Position numbers and translations under genes: made by a program
The notes under the pieces: model-generated
The model's database searches: none
Told to the model about the DNA's origin: nothing
The model's input: only the letters and a program-made list of their open reading frames with translations
Assembly (NCBI GenBank): GCA_905181935.1
Contig: CAJIZV010000004.1
Span: 1-64,000, forward strand
Origin: an uncultured Amylibacter sp.
Lineage (GTDB): Bacteria > Pseudomonadota > Alphaproteobacteria > Rhodobacterales > Rhodobacteraceae
Direction of reading: 5' to 3'
DNA: 64,000 nt
Part shown: positions 44,559 through 54,924 of the stretch, one piece after another
Numbering within the stretch: the first letter of the stretch is position 1
Layout: each line of letters begins with the position of its first letter

Positions 44559-46748
44559 TTAATTTTTTATATTAAAGCGCTGATAAAATGTTTCTCCAAA
44601 CGCTGCCAAATCACACAACACAGCGGGAGCGTTGAATCGTGCACCAAACTTTTCTTCTAAATCTTTACAAATGGAAACTGCTTTCTCTGCACCTATCATA
44701 TCTAACCAGCCAAATGGGCCACCAGACCAGGGCTGAAAACCCCAACCTAAAACTGCTCCAACATCACCTTCTCGAATATCTTCTAAAACACCGTCTTCCA
44801 GCGATCGTACAGCTTCTAAAACTTGAGCCATTGCCAAACGATATTTTATTTCAGTAATATCAGGCTGGATTGTGGCTACCCGCCACTGCAACCCTAATCC
44901 TTCCCAAATTTCTGTACGCTTTCCTTTATCATCATAAGTATAAAAACCTTTGTAGTTTTTGCGGCCCATCCGATCATCATTGAACATTTTTTTAATAATG
45001 TCGTCAGCGACACTATATGGATAAGCTTCCCCCATTGCTGCTTGACTTGCCTTCATAATTTTCAATGATAGATCAATTGAAATCTCATCCGTCAATTGTA
45101 GTGGCCCAACGGGCATTCCCATTAATTTGGCAGCATCCTCTACTAACCTAGGATCAACCCCTTCAGCTATCATGCGAATACCTTCATTTACGTAAGGCAA
45201 TATACAACGGTTTGCATAAAAAAAGCGTGCGTCATTAACAACAATTGGCGTCTTATTTATTTGGCATACGAAATCTAAAGCTTTAGCAACAGCTTCATTA
45301 CCCGTATTTTTTCCCTTAATGATCTCAACCAAATTCATCAAATGCACTGGACTAAAAAAGTGGATGCCAATGTAACGACTTTCATCTCGGCTTGCTTTAG
45401 CAAGTTCTGATATTGGTAATGTTGAAGTATTCGTTGCAAAAATTGCATCTACATCTAATTGAACTTCCGCTGCCATCGTAACTATTGATTTAATTTTGGG
45501 ATCTTCGAACACAGCCTCAACAATTAAATCACAGCCCTTTAAATCCTCATAATTAGCCGTTGGCATTACAAGCGCGATAATTTTTGTGGCATTTTCCACA
45601 GTCATTTTTTTACGTTTGATACCCTGATCAAGTAAGCTTTGAATAGTTGCCAACCCTTTATCAGCAGCGGCTTGATTACGATCCAACAGCACAACTTCAA
45701 TGCCAACACGTGCAGATACAAAAGCAATTCCAGCCCCCATCATCCCAGCACCCATAACTCCTAGTTTTTTTACACTCATGTCTTTAGTATTTAGAGGGCG
45801 CGCAGCTCCTTTACCCAATGCAGTTTTATGAACAAGCAAAGTATCAACCGCAGTATTGCGCGACGGGTTCATCAGAGTACTAACAAACCAGCTTGCTTCA
45901 ATATGAATTACATCATCAAAGGCTATATCTGAATTATCATATATTGCATCAATCATAGCATTAACAACTGTGTAGACGCCCTTAGCATTGTAAGCTTTAT
46001 AAATAGAATTAGTGTAGTCCTTAAAATATGAAGTTTCAGCTGAAACTTCATCAGAGATGTTAGGATTATTAACATCCCAAAGCTTTATAATATCTGAAAC
46101 TTTTGCAGTCTTAATCCATTGCTTTGCTACTGATAACAATTCAGCTTTGGGGACAATTTCATCAACTAATCCTAATTTAAATGCACTACTTAGGTCACTT
46201 AATTTTCCTTCTAATAAAATATTGACCACATCAGACTTATCTAATTTGCGAGACAGACGAGTTGTTCCACCTCCCATTGGAGGAATGCCTACTAAAACTT
46301 CTGGAAATCCAATTCTAGCTTCTAAATTATCAGCAATAAAAATTCGATGACAGGATAATGCAATTTCGTAACCTATTCCTAACGCAGTGCCTGGCAAAGC
46401 GGCAACAATAGGCTTACCACCTTGGTTTTTACTATTCATTCCTGCTCGTTCAATTTTACGCATTATGTTATTAAACTTCATTATTCCATCAAACAAATAC
46501 TGCTTGGGATAATCAGTCATGACACCTGGTATTTTAACAATTGAGCTCAAATCAATACCTGCGGAAAAGCTAGCCTTACTCGAGGTAATAATAATTCCTA
46601 TCACGGCGTTGTCAGCCAAGCCTTTGTCAACAAGAGCATCCAAATCGGCAGCGCTCTCAAGGTTCATTATATTCATTAGTTTTTCTGGAGAGTTCCAATT
46701 GATTATTGCAATGCCATCAGCGTCAACACTGTAATTAAAATCAGTCAT
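44559..46748 (-). CDS. fadJ: Fused enoyl-CoA hydratase / 3-hydroxyacyl-CoA dehydrogenase
   Basis: A 729-residue bifunctional beta-oxidation enzyme. The N-terminal crotonase domain (1-190) has ASFSAGIDLSS and the two catalytic Glu in GIGYEIALSC and ARIGFPEVLVG. The dehydrogenase domain starts near 325 with the Rossmann motif GAGMMGAGIAFVSARVG and has the catalytic His in IGIHFFSPVHLMNLVE. C-terminal helical domains follow (about 505-600 and 620-725). It hydrates trans-2-enoyl-CoA and oxidises the product with NAD. A partner thiolase is not in this window. FadJ versus FadB naming is uncertain. Confidence 0.93.
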   Translation of the reverse strand: MTDFNYSVDADGIAIINWNSPEKLMNIMNLESAADLDALVDKGLADNAVIGIIITSSKASFSAGIDLSSIVKIPGVMTDYPKQYLFDGIMKFNNIMRKIERAGMNSKNQGGKPIVAALPGTALGIGYEIALSCHRIFIADNLEARIGFPEVLVGIPPMGGGTTRLSRKLDKSDVVNILLEGKLSDLSSAFKLGLVDEIVPKAELLSVAKQWIKTAKVSDIIKLWDVNNPNISDEVSAETSYFKDYTNSIYKAYNAKGVYTVVNAMIDAIYDNSDIAFDDVIHIEASWFVSTLMNPSRNTAVDTLLVHKTALGKGAARPLNTKDMSVKKLGVMGAGMMGAGIAFVSARVGIEVVLLDRNQAAADKGLATIQSLLDQGIKRKKMTVENATKIIALVMPTANYEDLKGCDLIVEAVFEDPKIKSIVTMAAEVQLDVDAIFATNTSTLPISELAKASRDESRYIGIHFFSPVHLMNLVEIIKGKNTGNEAVAKALDFVCQINKTPIVVNDARFFYANRCILPYVNEGIRMIAEGVDPRLVEDAAKLMGMPVGPLQLTDEISIDLSLKIMKASQAAMGEAYPYSVADDIIKKMFNDDRMGRKNYKGFYTYDDKGKRTEIWEGLGLQWRVATIQPDITEIKYRLAMAQVLEAVRSLEDGVLEDIREGDVGAVLGWGFQPWSGGPFGWLDMIGAEKAVSICKDLEEKFGARFNAPAVLCDLAAFGETFYQRFNIKN

Positions 46749-46886
46749 TATTTTGTTTCCTTATTTCAACAAAAAGTATGCTAATCATCATTAGCAGCAC
46801 CCCATCATAGCTTGTAACTATTCCCCATAGCATTGTATGTCATAAATAGACTTAAACACTAGCTAAACTACAAACAAAGTTTAAAA

Positions 46887-48149
46887 ATGGAAAACCGTCC
46901 AACTCTTAGTCAAAGTGTACGCATCTGGAGTAAAGTTGGACTTCTATCTTTTGGTGGTCCCGCTGCACAAATTGCACTAATGCATCGTGAAATTGTAGAT
47001 AGAAAAAATTGGCTTTCAGAAGTACAATTTTTAAATGCTCTTAATTTTTGTATGCTTTTACCTGGACCAGAAGCAATGCAACTAGCAACCTATGCAGGCT
47101 GGCGCATCAATGGTGTATTAGGTGGGTTAATAGCTGGACTGTTATTTGTCATACCTGGGGCACTTGTAATTGCTTTATTAGCTAGCGTTTACGTATGTTT
47201 TGGAGAACTGCCATTAGTTAATGCTCTATTTCTTGGAGTTAAGTCTGCTGTAGTTATTATTGTCATAGAAGCCCTTCTTAGGGTGTCTAAAAAAGCATTA
47301 AAAACTAAATCTCACCGTATGATTGCTGCAATTTCTTTTATTAGTATATTTTTTCTAAATTTGCCTTATCCGTTAATAGTATTTGGAGCAGCGCTATTTG
47401 GGTATTTAGCATTCCCAAATAAAGATAATTTTGAACCTATTGCGCAAAAACAGCCGATACATAAAACACTTATAACTATTATTGTTTGGTTAATTATTTG
47501 GTGGGCCCCCATCTTAATCATTTACCTATTTTTTGACTACCAGTTTTTAACAGAAATTATGATATTTTTTTCAAAACTAGCTGTTGTAACATTTGGTGGT
47601 GCCTATGCTGTTTTAGCCTATATGGCTCAAGAAGTTGTAAGCGCTAAAGACTGGCTTACAGCAGGTGAGATGATGGATGGGCTTGGTTTAGCTGAAACAA
47701 CGCCAGGCCCTTTAATCTTAGTCACTGAGTTTGTTGGATTTATAGCTGGGTATAAAGAGGGCGGAATTATCACCGCAATAATTGCTGCATTCTTAACATT
47801 GTGGGTTACCTTTGCTCCATGCTTTTTATGGATATTTGCAGGTGCACCCTATATTGATTGGATTGGTAGCAAACCTCGACTACACGGAGCACTGTCAGGA
47901 ATTACAGCAGCAGTAGTTGGTGTGATTTTAAACCTTTCAACCTGGTTTACATTACATGTATTGTTTGAAAGTATTAATCTATTAGAATTTGGATCAATCA
48001 CAGTTCTATGGCCAGAAATTAGCACCCTCAATATAACTGCGGCCGTATTAGCATTATTTTCTGCTTGGCTTTTACTCAAACAAGATTGGAATATTATTTG
48101 GATCCTAATAATAAATGCATTATTGGCAGCCACAATCAGCACATTTTAA
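46887..48149 (+). CDS. chrA: Chromate transporter ChrA
   Basis: A 420-residue membrane protein with two homologous CHR domains. Each has the signature GLLSFGGPAAQIALMHREIV (about 18-37) or LAVVTFGGAYAVLAYMAQEVV (about 230-250), and a downstream ML-PGPEAMQLATYAGW or AETTPGPLILVTEFVGF motif. About 10-12 membrane helices. Long-chain ChrA proteins export chromate; in pelagic bacteria the true substrate may be another oxyanion such as sulfate. Confidence 0.93.
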   Translation: MENRPTLSQSVRIWSKVGLLSFGGPAAQIALMHREIVDRKNWLSEVQFLNALNFCMLLPGPEAMQLATYAGWRINGVLGGLIAGLLFVIPGALVIALLASVYVCFGELPLVNALFLGVKSAVVIIVIEALLRVSKKALKTKSHRMIAAISFISIFFLNLPYPLIVFGAALFGYLAFPNKDNFEPIAQKQPIHKTLITIIVWLIIWWAPILIIYLFFDYQFLTEIMIFFSKLAVVTFGGAYAVLAYMAQEVVSAKDWLTAGEMMDGLGLAETTPGPLILVTEFVGFIAGYKEGGIITAIIAAFLTLWVTFAPCFLWIFAGAPYIDWIGSKPRLHGALSGITAAVVGVILNLSTWFTLHVLFESINLLEFGSITVLWPEISTLNITAAVLALFSAWLLLKQDWNIIWILIINALLAATISTF

Positions 48150-48240
48150 AGAATAACTACCCAATAGACGAATAAATATTAAACTTTTATTTAGGCTAGT
48201 AATTTGAATTACAAATTTAGATAAATAAAATGTAAATTTT

Positions 48241-49917
48241 TTATGTAGTTAATTTACCCGCCAAACCGTCACGAATAAGATCAATGGTTTCATCAACACC
48301 ATAAAGCGCAATAAACCCACCGAAACGCGGCCCTTGAGATGCACCCATTAATACTTCGTAAATAGCTTGGAACCAGTCACGAAGATTTTCAAAGTTATGG
48401 TTTTTACCAACAGCAAAGACTAAAGACTGTAAGTCATCACCGTCTGTTAAGGAATATGCACTAAGGTCAACTGGCTCATTTCCAGCATCTTTATTTTTTT
48501 TATCAATCATGTCTTTAGCAACAGAGATAGATCCCAAACCTGCTGCTAAATCAGTTAACGCACTATGCTCTTGTTCAGATGGTTCACGAAATATTTTGTG
48601 CGGCTTTACAAAGTCATGGAAATAACGAACTGCAAAACCCGCCGCATCGTCCATTACAGGATTAGTTTCAGCAGATGAATTTGGTGCATATTTATTAATG
48701 AAACCCCAGATAGCATCCTTAGTTTCTGCACTCGATACAGAGGCCAAATTAAGCAACATAGCAAATGGAACAACCATATCTGATTCAGGGACGTCACCTT
48801 TGTGGATGTGATAAACAGGGTTGTTTAATTGAGCCTTAAGGTCTTGAGTATGGTAAGCCCGTAATTGTTGGTGATATTCATCTACTGCTTTTGGAATTAC
48901 ATCAAAATGCATTCTCTTAGCTGTGCCTGGTTTTTGATACATGAAATATGACAAGCTTTCTGAGCTAGCGTAAGTCAACCACTGGTCTATAGAAACGCCA
49001 TTGCCTTTAGACTTAGAAATCTTTTCACCATTCTCATCTAAAAATAATTCATAGAAAAAATGCGATGGAGCTGGGGCCCCTAAGATACGGCAAATTTTAT
49101 CATAGATATGTGTATTCGTTGAATGGTCTTTTCCATACATTTCAAAGTCCACATTTAATGCAGACCACCGAGCTCCAAAATCTGGCTTCCATTGTAATTT
49201 TACATTACCACCTGTCACAGGCAAAGTTGTTTCAGTCCCATCCTCATCATCAAAGGTAATAGTCCCGTCTTCTTTATTTACTGACTTCATCGGAACATAA
49301 AGAACTCGGCCCGTTTTTGGTGAGATTGGTAAAAATATTGAATAACTACTTTGACGTTCCTCTCGCAAAGAAGCCAGCATAACTTCCATAATTTCATCGT
49401 ACTGTTTAACTGCGCGTAATAGTACCTCATCAAATGCCCCAGATCGGTAATATTCCGTTGATGAATAAAAGTCGTAATCAAAGCCAAAGGTATCCAAAAA
49501 TCTACACAACATTGCATTGTTGTGAGCACCAAAACTATCATGCGTACCAAATGGGTCTGGTACATCACTTAGTGGACGCTGCAAATATTCATACATCATT
49601 TCCTGATTAGGGACATTACCTGGAACTTTACGCATTCCATCAAGATCATCAGAAAATGAAACTAATTTTGTTGGCATTCCACTTATTACTTCAAAAGCAT
49701 ATTGTACCATTGCGGTTCGTGCAACTTCACCAAAAGTACCAATATGGGGTAACCCAGAAGGTCCATATCCTGTTTCAAAAAGAACATATCCCTTTTCTGG
49801 CAACTGACCTTTTAATCGTTTTAACACCTTGCGTGCTTCGTCAAAAGGCCAGGCTTTAGATTTTAGGGCTTCTTCGTGCAAATTAGACATGTTTTTTCCA
49901 ATAAAAAAGGTTATCAT
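48241..49917 (-). CDS. lysS: Lysyl-tRNA synthetase, class I
   Basis: A 558-residue class I (archaeal-type) enzyme, as usual in alphaproteobacteria, unlike the class II enzyme of E. coli. The HIGH-type motif is [15 protein letters not shown] and the KMSKS-type motif [26 protein letters not shown] is characteristic. The start at 49917 has AGGAGGT very close (four bases). The ATG at 49890 ([15 protein letters not shown]) matches where homologues usually begin, so the true start may be there. Confidence 0.95.
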   Translation of the reverse strand: MITFFIGKNMSNLHEEALKSKAWPFDEARKVLKRLKGQLPEKGYVLFETGYGPSGLPHIGTFGEVARTAMVQYAFEVISGMPTKLVSFSDDLDGMRKVPGNVPNQEMMYEYLQRPLSDVPDPFGTHDSFGAHNNAMLCRFLDTFGFDYDFYSSTEYYRSGAFDEVLLRAVKQYDEIMEVMLASLREERQSSYSIFLPISPKTGRVLYVPMKSVNKEDGTITFDDEDGTETTLPVTGGNVKLQWKPDFGARWSALNVDFEMYGKDHSTNTHIYDKICRILGAPAPSHFFYELFLDENGEKISKSKGNGVSIDQWLTYASSESLSYFMYQKPGTAKRMHFDVIPKAVDEYHQQLRAYHTQDLKAQLNNPVYHIHKGDVPESDMVVPFAMLLNLASVSSAETKDAIWGFINKYAPNSSAETNPVMDDAAGFAVRYFHDFVKPHKIFREPSEQEHSALTDLAAGLGSISVAKDMIDKKNKDAGNEPVDLSAYSLTDGDDLQSLVFAVGKNHNFENLRDWFQAIYEVLMGASQGPRFGGFIALYGVDETIDLIRDGLAGKLTT

Positions 49918-49982
49918 GATACCTCCTATTGCTCGAGCGACAGTTGGTCAATATTCTGTTCATAACAAATTAAAGAATCTAA

Positions 49983-50408
49983 ATGACACACGATGAAACA
50001 AACCCATGGTCACCACAAGATGCGCTCATTGCAATGATGGTCGCAATTTCAGTATCTGACCAAGACATTAAAACAATTGAACTGCTATCAATTGAACGCA
50101 CAGTTAACCATCTGCCAATTTTTGCAGACTACAATGTCGATCACTTGCGAAGCGTATGTAATGCAGTATTCGATCTACTAGTCGAAGAGGAAGGGTTGGA
50201 CGCTCTATTCGGTTTAGTTACTTCTGCTTTACCTGAAAAGCTTTATGAAACTGCCTATGCTTTATGTTGTGATTTAGCCGCTGCTGATGGCCGCTTGCGC
50301 GACGAAGAACTACGGTTTTTGCAAGAAACTCGGTATGTATTAAACATTTCACGATTGAATACTGCTGCAATAGAACGCGGCGCTCGCGCACGTCATATGG
50401 TATTATAG
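49983..50408 (+). CDS. TerB-family protein
   Basis: A 141-residue helical protein with the TerB/DjlA-type pattern: SPQDALIAMMVAISVSDQDIKTIEL, then ALCCDLAAADGRLRDEELRFLQE with acidic residues for a metal site. It is named for tellurite resistance, but stand-alone TerB proteins act mostly as regulatory or stress modules. Divergent from lysS with 65 bp between. Confidence 0.88.
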   Translation: MTHDETNPWSPQDALIAMMVAISVSDQDIKTIELLSIERTVNHLPIFADYNVDHLRSVCNAVFDLLVEEEGLDALFGLVTSALPEKLYETAYALCCDLAAADGRLRDEELRFLQETRYVLNISRLNTAAIERGARARHMVL

Positions 50409-50455
50409 AAAATAGAGTAAATTTAGAATTTTATATTAAGTCTAAATTTTATATT

Positions 50456-51058
50456 TTAACGGATCCAACGCCCACTAGCGCGAATTTGTGATGATGACAC
50501 ATCAACCATTGGTCCATTTAATAAACTCCATGCTGGTGCTTGCTTAAATGGAAGAGCATTAGATGATAATGATGGTAACCTATTACGTCTAAATATTTGC
50601 GCTGCCGGTGAACAACTAGCAGCCAATTGTTGGCTAGGTCGCGCCATAACACCAATTGGGAACATATGCATAATATCTTGCCATCGGTCCCAGCGGTGAA
50701 AAGTTGCTAAATTATCTGCACCCATGAGCCAAACAAACCTAACGCCAGAATACTGTGATTTAAGTTCTACTAAAGTTTCTGCCGTATAATGTGTTCCAAA
50801 AGTACGCTCTAAATCAGTTACAATAATTCGAGGATGATTGTTTAATTTATTACATGCAGATATACGACGATCCATATTTGCAGGACTGTTAACTTTCAAT
50901 GGGTTACCAGGGCTTACCAGCCACCACACACGGTCAAGGCCAAATTCTCTCATAGCCCATTTTGAAATATGCAAATGCCCTGCGTGGGGTGGATCAAAAG
51001 ATCCGCCTAATAAACCTATTCGCAACCCTGGGGTTGCAATGGGCATATTACACTTCAT
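50456..51058 (-). CDS. nadD: Nicotinate-nucleotide adenylyltransferase
   Basis: A 200-residue NAD biosynthesis enzyme (NaMN plus ATP to NaAD). The nucleotidyltransferase motif GLLGGSFDPPHAGHLHIS is at about 14-31, WWLVSPGNPLK next, and the closing SSSQIRASGRW near the C terminus. The start overlaps the stop of the siderophore-interacting protein gene (ATGA), so the two are co-translated. Alternative start four codons later. Confidence 0.95.
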   Translation of the reverse strand: MKCNMPIATPGLRIGLLGGSFDPPHAGHLHISKWAMREFGLDRVWWLVSPGNPLKVNSPANMDRRISACNKLNNHPRIIVTDLERTFGTHYTAETLVELKSQYSGVRFVWLMGADNLATFHRWDRWQDIMHMFPIGVMARPSQQLAASCSPAAQIFRRNRLPSLSSNALPFKQAPAWSLLNGPMVDVSSSQIRASGRWIR

Positions 51059-51849
51059 GTTTCCAATCGCTTTTGAGCCTGGTGCTCATCCTCAATTAAT
51101 CCAATTTTCCAATACCCACTGATATAGATATCTTCTTTAAGTATTTCAGTTTCATTTGTCAGAAACCCACGTATAGATTTTATGAGACCACTTTCTCCCG
51201 CAATACAGGTTTGAATTACCCCTGAAGGTAGTTTGATTGCGCGAATAAAGGTTTCCTGGGCAAGCGATGCAATATGTGGATCATCTTGGATTAACCAATT
51301 TAGCTCAATGCCATCTGGCGCATAAATATTTTGAATATCTTCTTTTGTTTGCACTTCAAATACCGCTATGCCCATAGCGTCTTCAGGCATTTTTTCTAAA
51401 GTGGCGGATGCTACAGGCAAAGCAGACATATCAGCCGCCAGTAAATACCAATCAGCATAATAGTCTTTAATCTTCACTTCGCTTGGCCCTTTAAATGCAA
51501 GAAAGTCCCCAACTTTTGCATTTATTGCAAAAGCGGAAGCTGGCCCTTCGTCTCCATGTGCTACAAAGTCAATATCTAACTCTAAAGCGTTCTTGCGAAA
51601 ATTACGAACAGTGTAAGTGCGAATGGTTGGGCGCGGTCCATTTTTAATCTGATCAAGAAGTTCTTTTTGAGTTTGATCTTTATTAGGTAAAAATATTTTA
51701 CAGTTAGCACCTTCACAGCCCTCTGTTCTGCTTTCTAAGTCTGGTGAAGTGAAAACTATACGGATCATATGTGGTGTTAACTGCAGCACTCTTTTAATTG
51801 TTAAAATACAAGGCTCTGGCTTTTTAGGTTTTAACATTAAAGTATCCAA
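51055..51849 (-). CDS. Siderophore-interacting protein (flavin reductase family)
   Basis: A 264-residue FAD-dependent ferric-siderophore reductase of the ViuB/SIP type: LTPHMIRIVFTSPDL, the FAD-binding RTYTVRNF motif, GDEGPASAFAINAKVGDFLAFKGPS, and the C-terminal SIP domain with WYLLAADMSALPVASATLEKM, CIAGESGLIKSIRGFL and SGYWKIG. It releases iron in the cytoplasm. No siderophore uptake genes are adjacent, so the iron source is unknown. Confidence 0.92.
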   Translation of the reverse strand: MDTLMLKPKKPEPCILTIKRVLQLTPHMIRIVFTSPDLESRTEGCEGANCKIFLPNKDQTQKELLDQIKNGPRPTIRTYTVRNFRKNALELDIDFVAHGDEGPASAFAINAKVGDFLAFKGPSEVKIKDYYADWYLLAADMSALPVASATLEKMPEDAMGIAVFEVQTKEDIQNIYAPDGIELNWLIQDDPHIASLAQETFIRAIKLPSGVIQTCIAGESGLIKSIRGFLTNETEILKEDIYISGYWKIGLIEDEHQAQKRLET

Positions 51850-52021
51850 ATTTTATTACACAGTTTAATATTTTTTATTCATCTTTTAATATCTTAAACT
51901 TAGGAAGATGCCAACAAGTATGGAAACTTCATATCCCTACTTAATTTTTAACTCACCGATTGCGCCCTCGCCTCCACTCATATAAAACGCATCAACTTAT
52001 CAATTTTCTGGAGTGAAGCAA

Positions 52022-53677
52022 ATGGCCACTTACCAATACGTTTACCATATGGACGGTGTATCTAAGACATACCCTGGAGGAAAGAAATGCTTTGAAAACG
52101 TTCGGCTTTCATTTCTTCCTGGTGTGAAAATAGGTGTCGTTGGCGTAAATGGTACGGGTAAATCAACCCTTATGCGCATCATGGCTGGGCTCGATACTGA
52201 ATATACTGGAGAAGCATGGCGTGCTGAAGGTGCAACAGTTGGTTATCTTGAGCAAGAACCTGTTTTAGATTCAACTATATCTGTACGCGATAACGTGATG
52301 CTTGCGGTTGCTGGAAAAAAAGAAATTTTAGACAAATATAATGACTTAGCCATGAATTATTCAGAAGAAACAGCAGATGAAATGGCATCATTGCAAGATC
52401 AAATTGATGCCGATGACCTTTGGAATTTAGATGCTTCAATAGATATTGCAATGGAAGCATTGCGCTGTCCAGCAGATGATGCAGACGTGTCAACGCTGTC
52501 AGGTGGTGAAGCGCGGCGTGTCGCCTTATGCAAGCTCTTACTTGAAAAGCCCGATATGTTACTGCTTGATGAGCCAACTAACCACTTAGATGCAGAAACT
52601 ATCGCTTGGTTACAAAACCATCTCAAAGAATACAAAGGCACTATCTTAATAGTGACCCATGATAGATACTTCTTGGATAACATTACAACTTGGATACTTG
52701 AACTAGACCGTGGCCGAGGACTTCCATACGAAGGCAATTATTCTGCTTGGGTAGAACAAAAAGCAAAACGTCTAGCTCATGAAGCTAAAGATGATAAAAC
52801 GCGCCAAAAGACATTAGAACGTGAATTGAAATGGATGCGCCAAGGCGCTAAAGCACGCCAAGCTAAATCAAAAGCACGTATTTCTGCATATAATGAAATG
52901 GCAGATCAATCGGAACGTGAAAAAGTGGGCACAGCTCAAATTGTTATTCCAAATGGCCCTCGCCTCGGTAACAAAGTAATCGAAGTGGAAAGCATTTCAA
53001 AAGCATTTGGTGATAATTTACTAATCGATAATCTATCATTTAGCTTGCCACCAGGTGGCATCGTTGGTGTTATTGGCCCTAACGGAGCTGGTAAGTCTAC
53101 TTTATTCCGAATGCTCACAGGGCAAGAATACCCAGATAGTGGCGCTGTAGAATTTGGTGATACAGTTCAATTGTCTTATGTGGATCAATCACGCGCAGAT
53201 CTAGATGGTAAGAAAACTGTGTGGGAAGAAATTTCTGGCGGCCAAGAAATCATAGCGTTAGGTGACGCTGAAATGAATAGCCGCGCATATTGTGGTGCAT
53301 TTAATTTTAAGGGTGGCGATCAACAAAAGCCATTGAACCTTTTATCTGGTGGTGAAAGAAATCGCGTCCACATGGCAAAGCTGCTTCGCGAAGGTGGAAA
53401 TGTCCTTCTCCTCGACGAACCTACAAATGATTTGGATGTAGAAACATTGCGAGCATTAGAAGATGCTATCGAAGATTTTGCAGGATGCGCCGTAATTATA
53501 TCGCACGACCGTTTCTTCTTAGACCGCTTGTGTACACACATGTTAGCGTTTGAAGGCGACAGCCATGTCGAATGGTTTGAAGGTAATTTTCAGGAATATG
53601 AAGAAGACAAAAAACGTCGCTTAGGGCCAGATGCATTAGAGCCAAAACGTGTTAAATACAAAAAATTTACACGATAA
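52022..53677 (+). CDS. ettA: Energy-dependent translational throttle protein EttA
   Basis: The ATG at 52022 is chosen with CTGGAG upstream. A 551-residue ABC-F ATPase with two nucleotide-binding domains: Walker A GVNGTGKST and GPNGAGKST, signatures LSGGEARRVAL and LSGGERNRVHMAK, Walker B DEPTNHLDAET and DEPTNDLDVET. The long linker (about 240-315, rich in Arg/Lys/Ala) reaches the ribosomal P site, and the Arm region is at about 95-140. It gates translation elongation by ADP/ATP ratio. No membrane segment. Confidence 0.96.
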   Translation: MATYQYVYHMDGVSKTYPGGKKCFENVRLSFLPGVKIGVVGVNGTGKSTLMRIMAGLDTEYTGEAWRAEGATVGYLEQEPVLDSTISVRDNVMLAVAGKKEILDKYNDLAMNYSEETADEMASLQDQIDADDLWNLDASIDIAMEALRCPADDADVSTLSGGEARRVALCKLLLEKPDMLLLDEPTNHLDAETIAWLQNHLKEYKGTILIVTHDRYFLDNITTWILELDRGRGLPYEGNYSAWVEQKAKRLAHEAKDDKTRQKTLERELKWMRQGAKARQAKSKARISAYNEMADQSEREKVGTAQIVIPNGPRLGNKVIEVESISKAFGDNLLIDNLSFSLPPGGIVGVIGPNGAGKSTLFRMLTGQEYPDSGAVEFGDTVQLSYVDQSRADLDGKKTVWEEISGGQEIIALGDAEMNSRAYCGAFNFKGGDQQKPLNLLSGGERNRVHMAKLLREGGNVLLLDEPTNDLDVETLRALEDAIEDFAGCAVIISHDRFFLDRLCTHMLAFEGDSHVEWFEGNFQEYEEDKKRRLGPDALEPKRVKYKKFTR

Positions 53678-53702
53678 AATATTTAAGCTTATAGAATTAA
53701 AA

Positions 53703-53722
53703 CCCCACAATTTATTGTGGGG
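53703..53722. terminator. Bidirectional intrinsic terminator
   Basis: A perfect 8-bp stem CCCCACAA / TTGTGGGG with a TTTA loop lies between the convergent ettA and glycosyltransferase genes. It is followed by CATTTTGCTT on the plus strand; on the minus side the T-run is poorer. Confidence 0.8.
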
Positions 53723-53748
53723 CATTTTGCTTACTATAAAGATATCTA

Positions 53749-54801
53749 TTAAAGTGGCTTATCCAATAAACTTTGGTACACTTTATGAATACCAATAATC
53801 TCTTGCTCGACTGAATAATTATCGATAATATATTTCCTAGCCTCTTTCATAAAAGCATCTAATTGATCGTTTTTTGAAAGCCACAACTTTATGGCCCTAA
53901 CCGCTCCAGCTACATCTTCAGGATCAACAATAATTCCATATTTCCCATTTGCAGAAAATGCTCTAAAATAACCTGTGGCACTTCCAACAAAAGGAGTTCC
54001 ACATGACAATGCTTCTATTGGGGTTATGCCGTAACCTTCATACCTTGGGAGTGCGATTAATAGTGAAATTGCTGACATTATTTTTGGCATACTTGTCACA
54101 TCAATTTCACCGACAAATAAAATTCTATCTGATAAACCTGCCGCCTCTATTTTTTCAAGAAGATCTTGTTTGTATTTATAATGCTTGCGTGTGGCTTTGC
54201 CTATGACCAAGGCTACCATTTTGGGGTGATGGGGTAAGATTTCTAACATCGTTTCGATAAAAATGTCTGTACCTTTTTCAGGTCGAATTCGGCCAACACA
54301 AGCCACACCAAATTGCCCACCATATCCCAATGAACTCCATACCTTTGAACGGTCCTGCGCTGGCATGAATTTTTGTGTCATTACTCCGTGGGGAACTACT
54401 GCACTAACATTTTCAACAAAAGATGCCGCTTCTATAGTCGTTGCTATCACAGCATCCATTTTGGAAATTAACCACCGTGGATAAAGTGAGTGCCGGCGCT
54501 GTGCTGCAGAGGTAAAAACAATCTTTATTGGTTTTTTAAGAATATCTCGAACCCAAATTGCAGTTCGCATTTCTTGATTGCGACGCACATGCCAAATCGA
54601 AAGTCCCTTTCCTTTGAGGTTTTTAGAGTACATTTCTATAGCTTTTTTTGAAGAGATAGGCTCAGGACAATTTGGCAGTTTAACACCAACTAAATCTATA
54701 TTTATCTGATCTTTTTGCAAAGCAACCACTGCAGCAGTTGTCGCTGAAACACCTGTAAAATTTTTGTTAAAATTTGTGACAAAAACTTTAGGAGCTGTCA
54801 T
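53749..54801 (-). CDS. Glycosyltransferase family 4 (LPS core, LpcC-like)
   Basis: A 350-residue GT-B glycosyltransferase. The C-terminal donor domain has VGRIRPEKGTDIFIETM, LIALPRYEGYGITPIEALSCGTPFVGS (the E-x7-E motif) and a closing helical segment. It lies divergent to waaA next to a lipid A-type acyltransferase, the place of the LpcC mannosyl/galactosyltransferase in rhizobial and Rhodobacterales core synthesis. The sugar donor is not determined. Confidence 0.85.
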   Translation of the reverse strand: MTAPKVFVTNFNKNFTGVSATTAAVVALQKDQINIDLVGVKLPNCPEPISSKKAIEMYSKNLKGKGLSIWHVRRNQEMRTAIWVRDILKKPIKIVFTSAAQRRHSLYPRWLISKMDAVIATTIEAASFVENVSAVVPHGVMTQKFMPAQDRSKVWSSLGYGGQFGVACVGRIRPEKGTDIFIETMLEILPHHPKMVALVIGKATRKHYKYKQDLLEKIEAAGLSDRILFVGEIDVTSMPKIMSAISLLIALPRYEGYGITPIEALSCGTPFVGSATGYFRAFSANGKYGIIVDPEDVAGAVRAIKLWLSKNDQLDAFMKEARKYIIDNYSVEQEIIGIHKVYQSLLDKPL

Positions 54802-54924
54802 TTTTAAACCCTTGTGTATACAATTGTCACTATAAGTCGCGTAATTATAAATTGCACTAAAAGAAAATCACAGTTTCCATATCTAAGTTTCATCAAGTAT
54901 ACTTCTTAAAAAGAGTGGCGCACT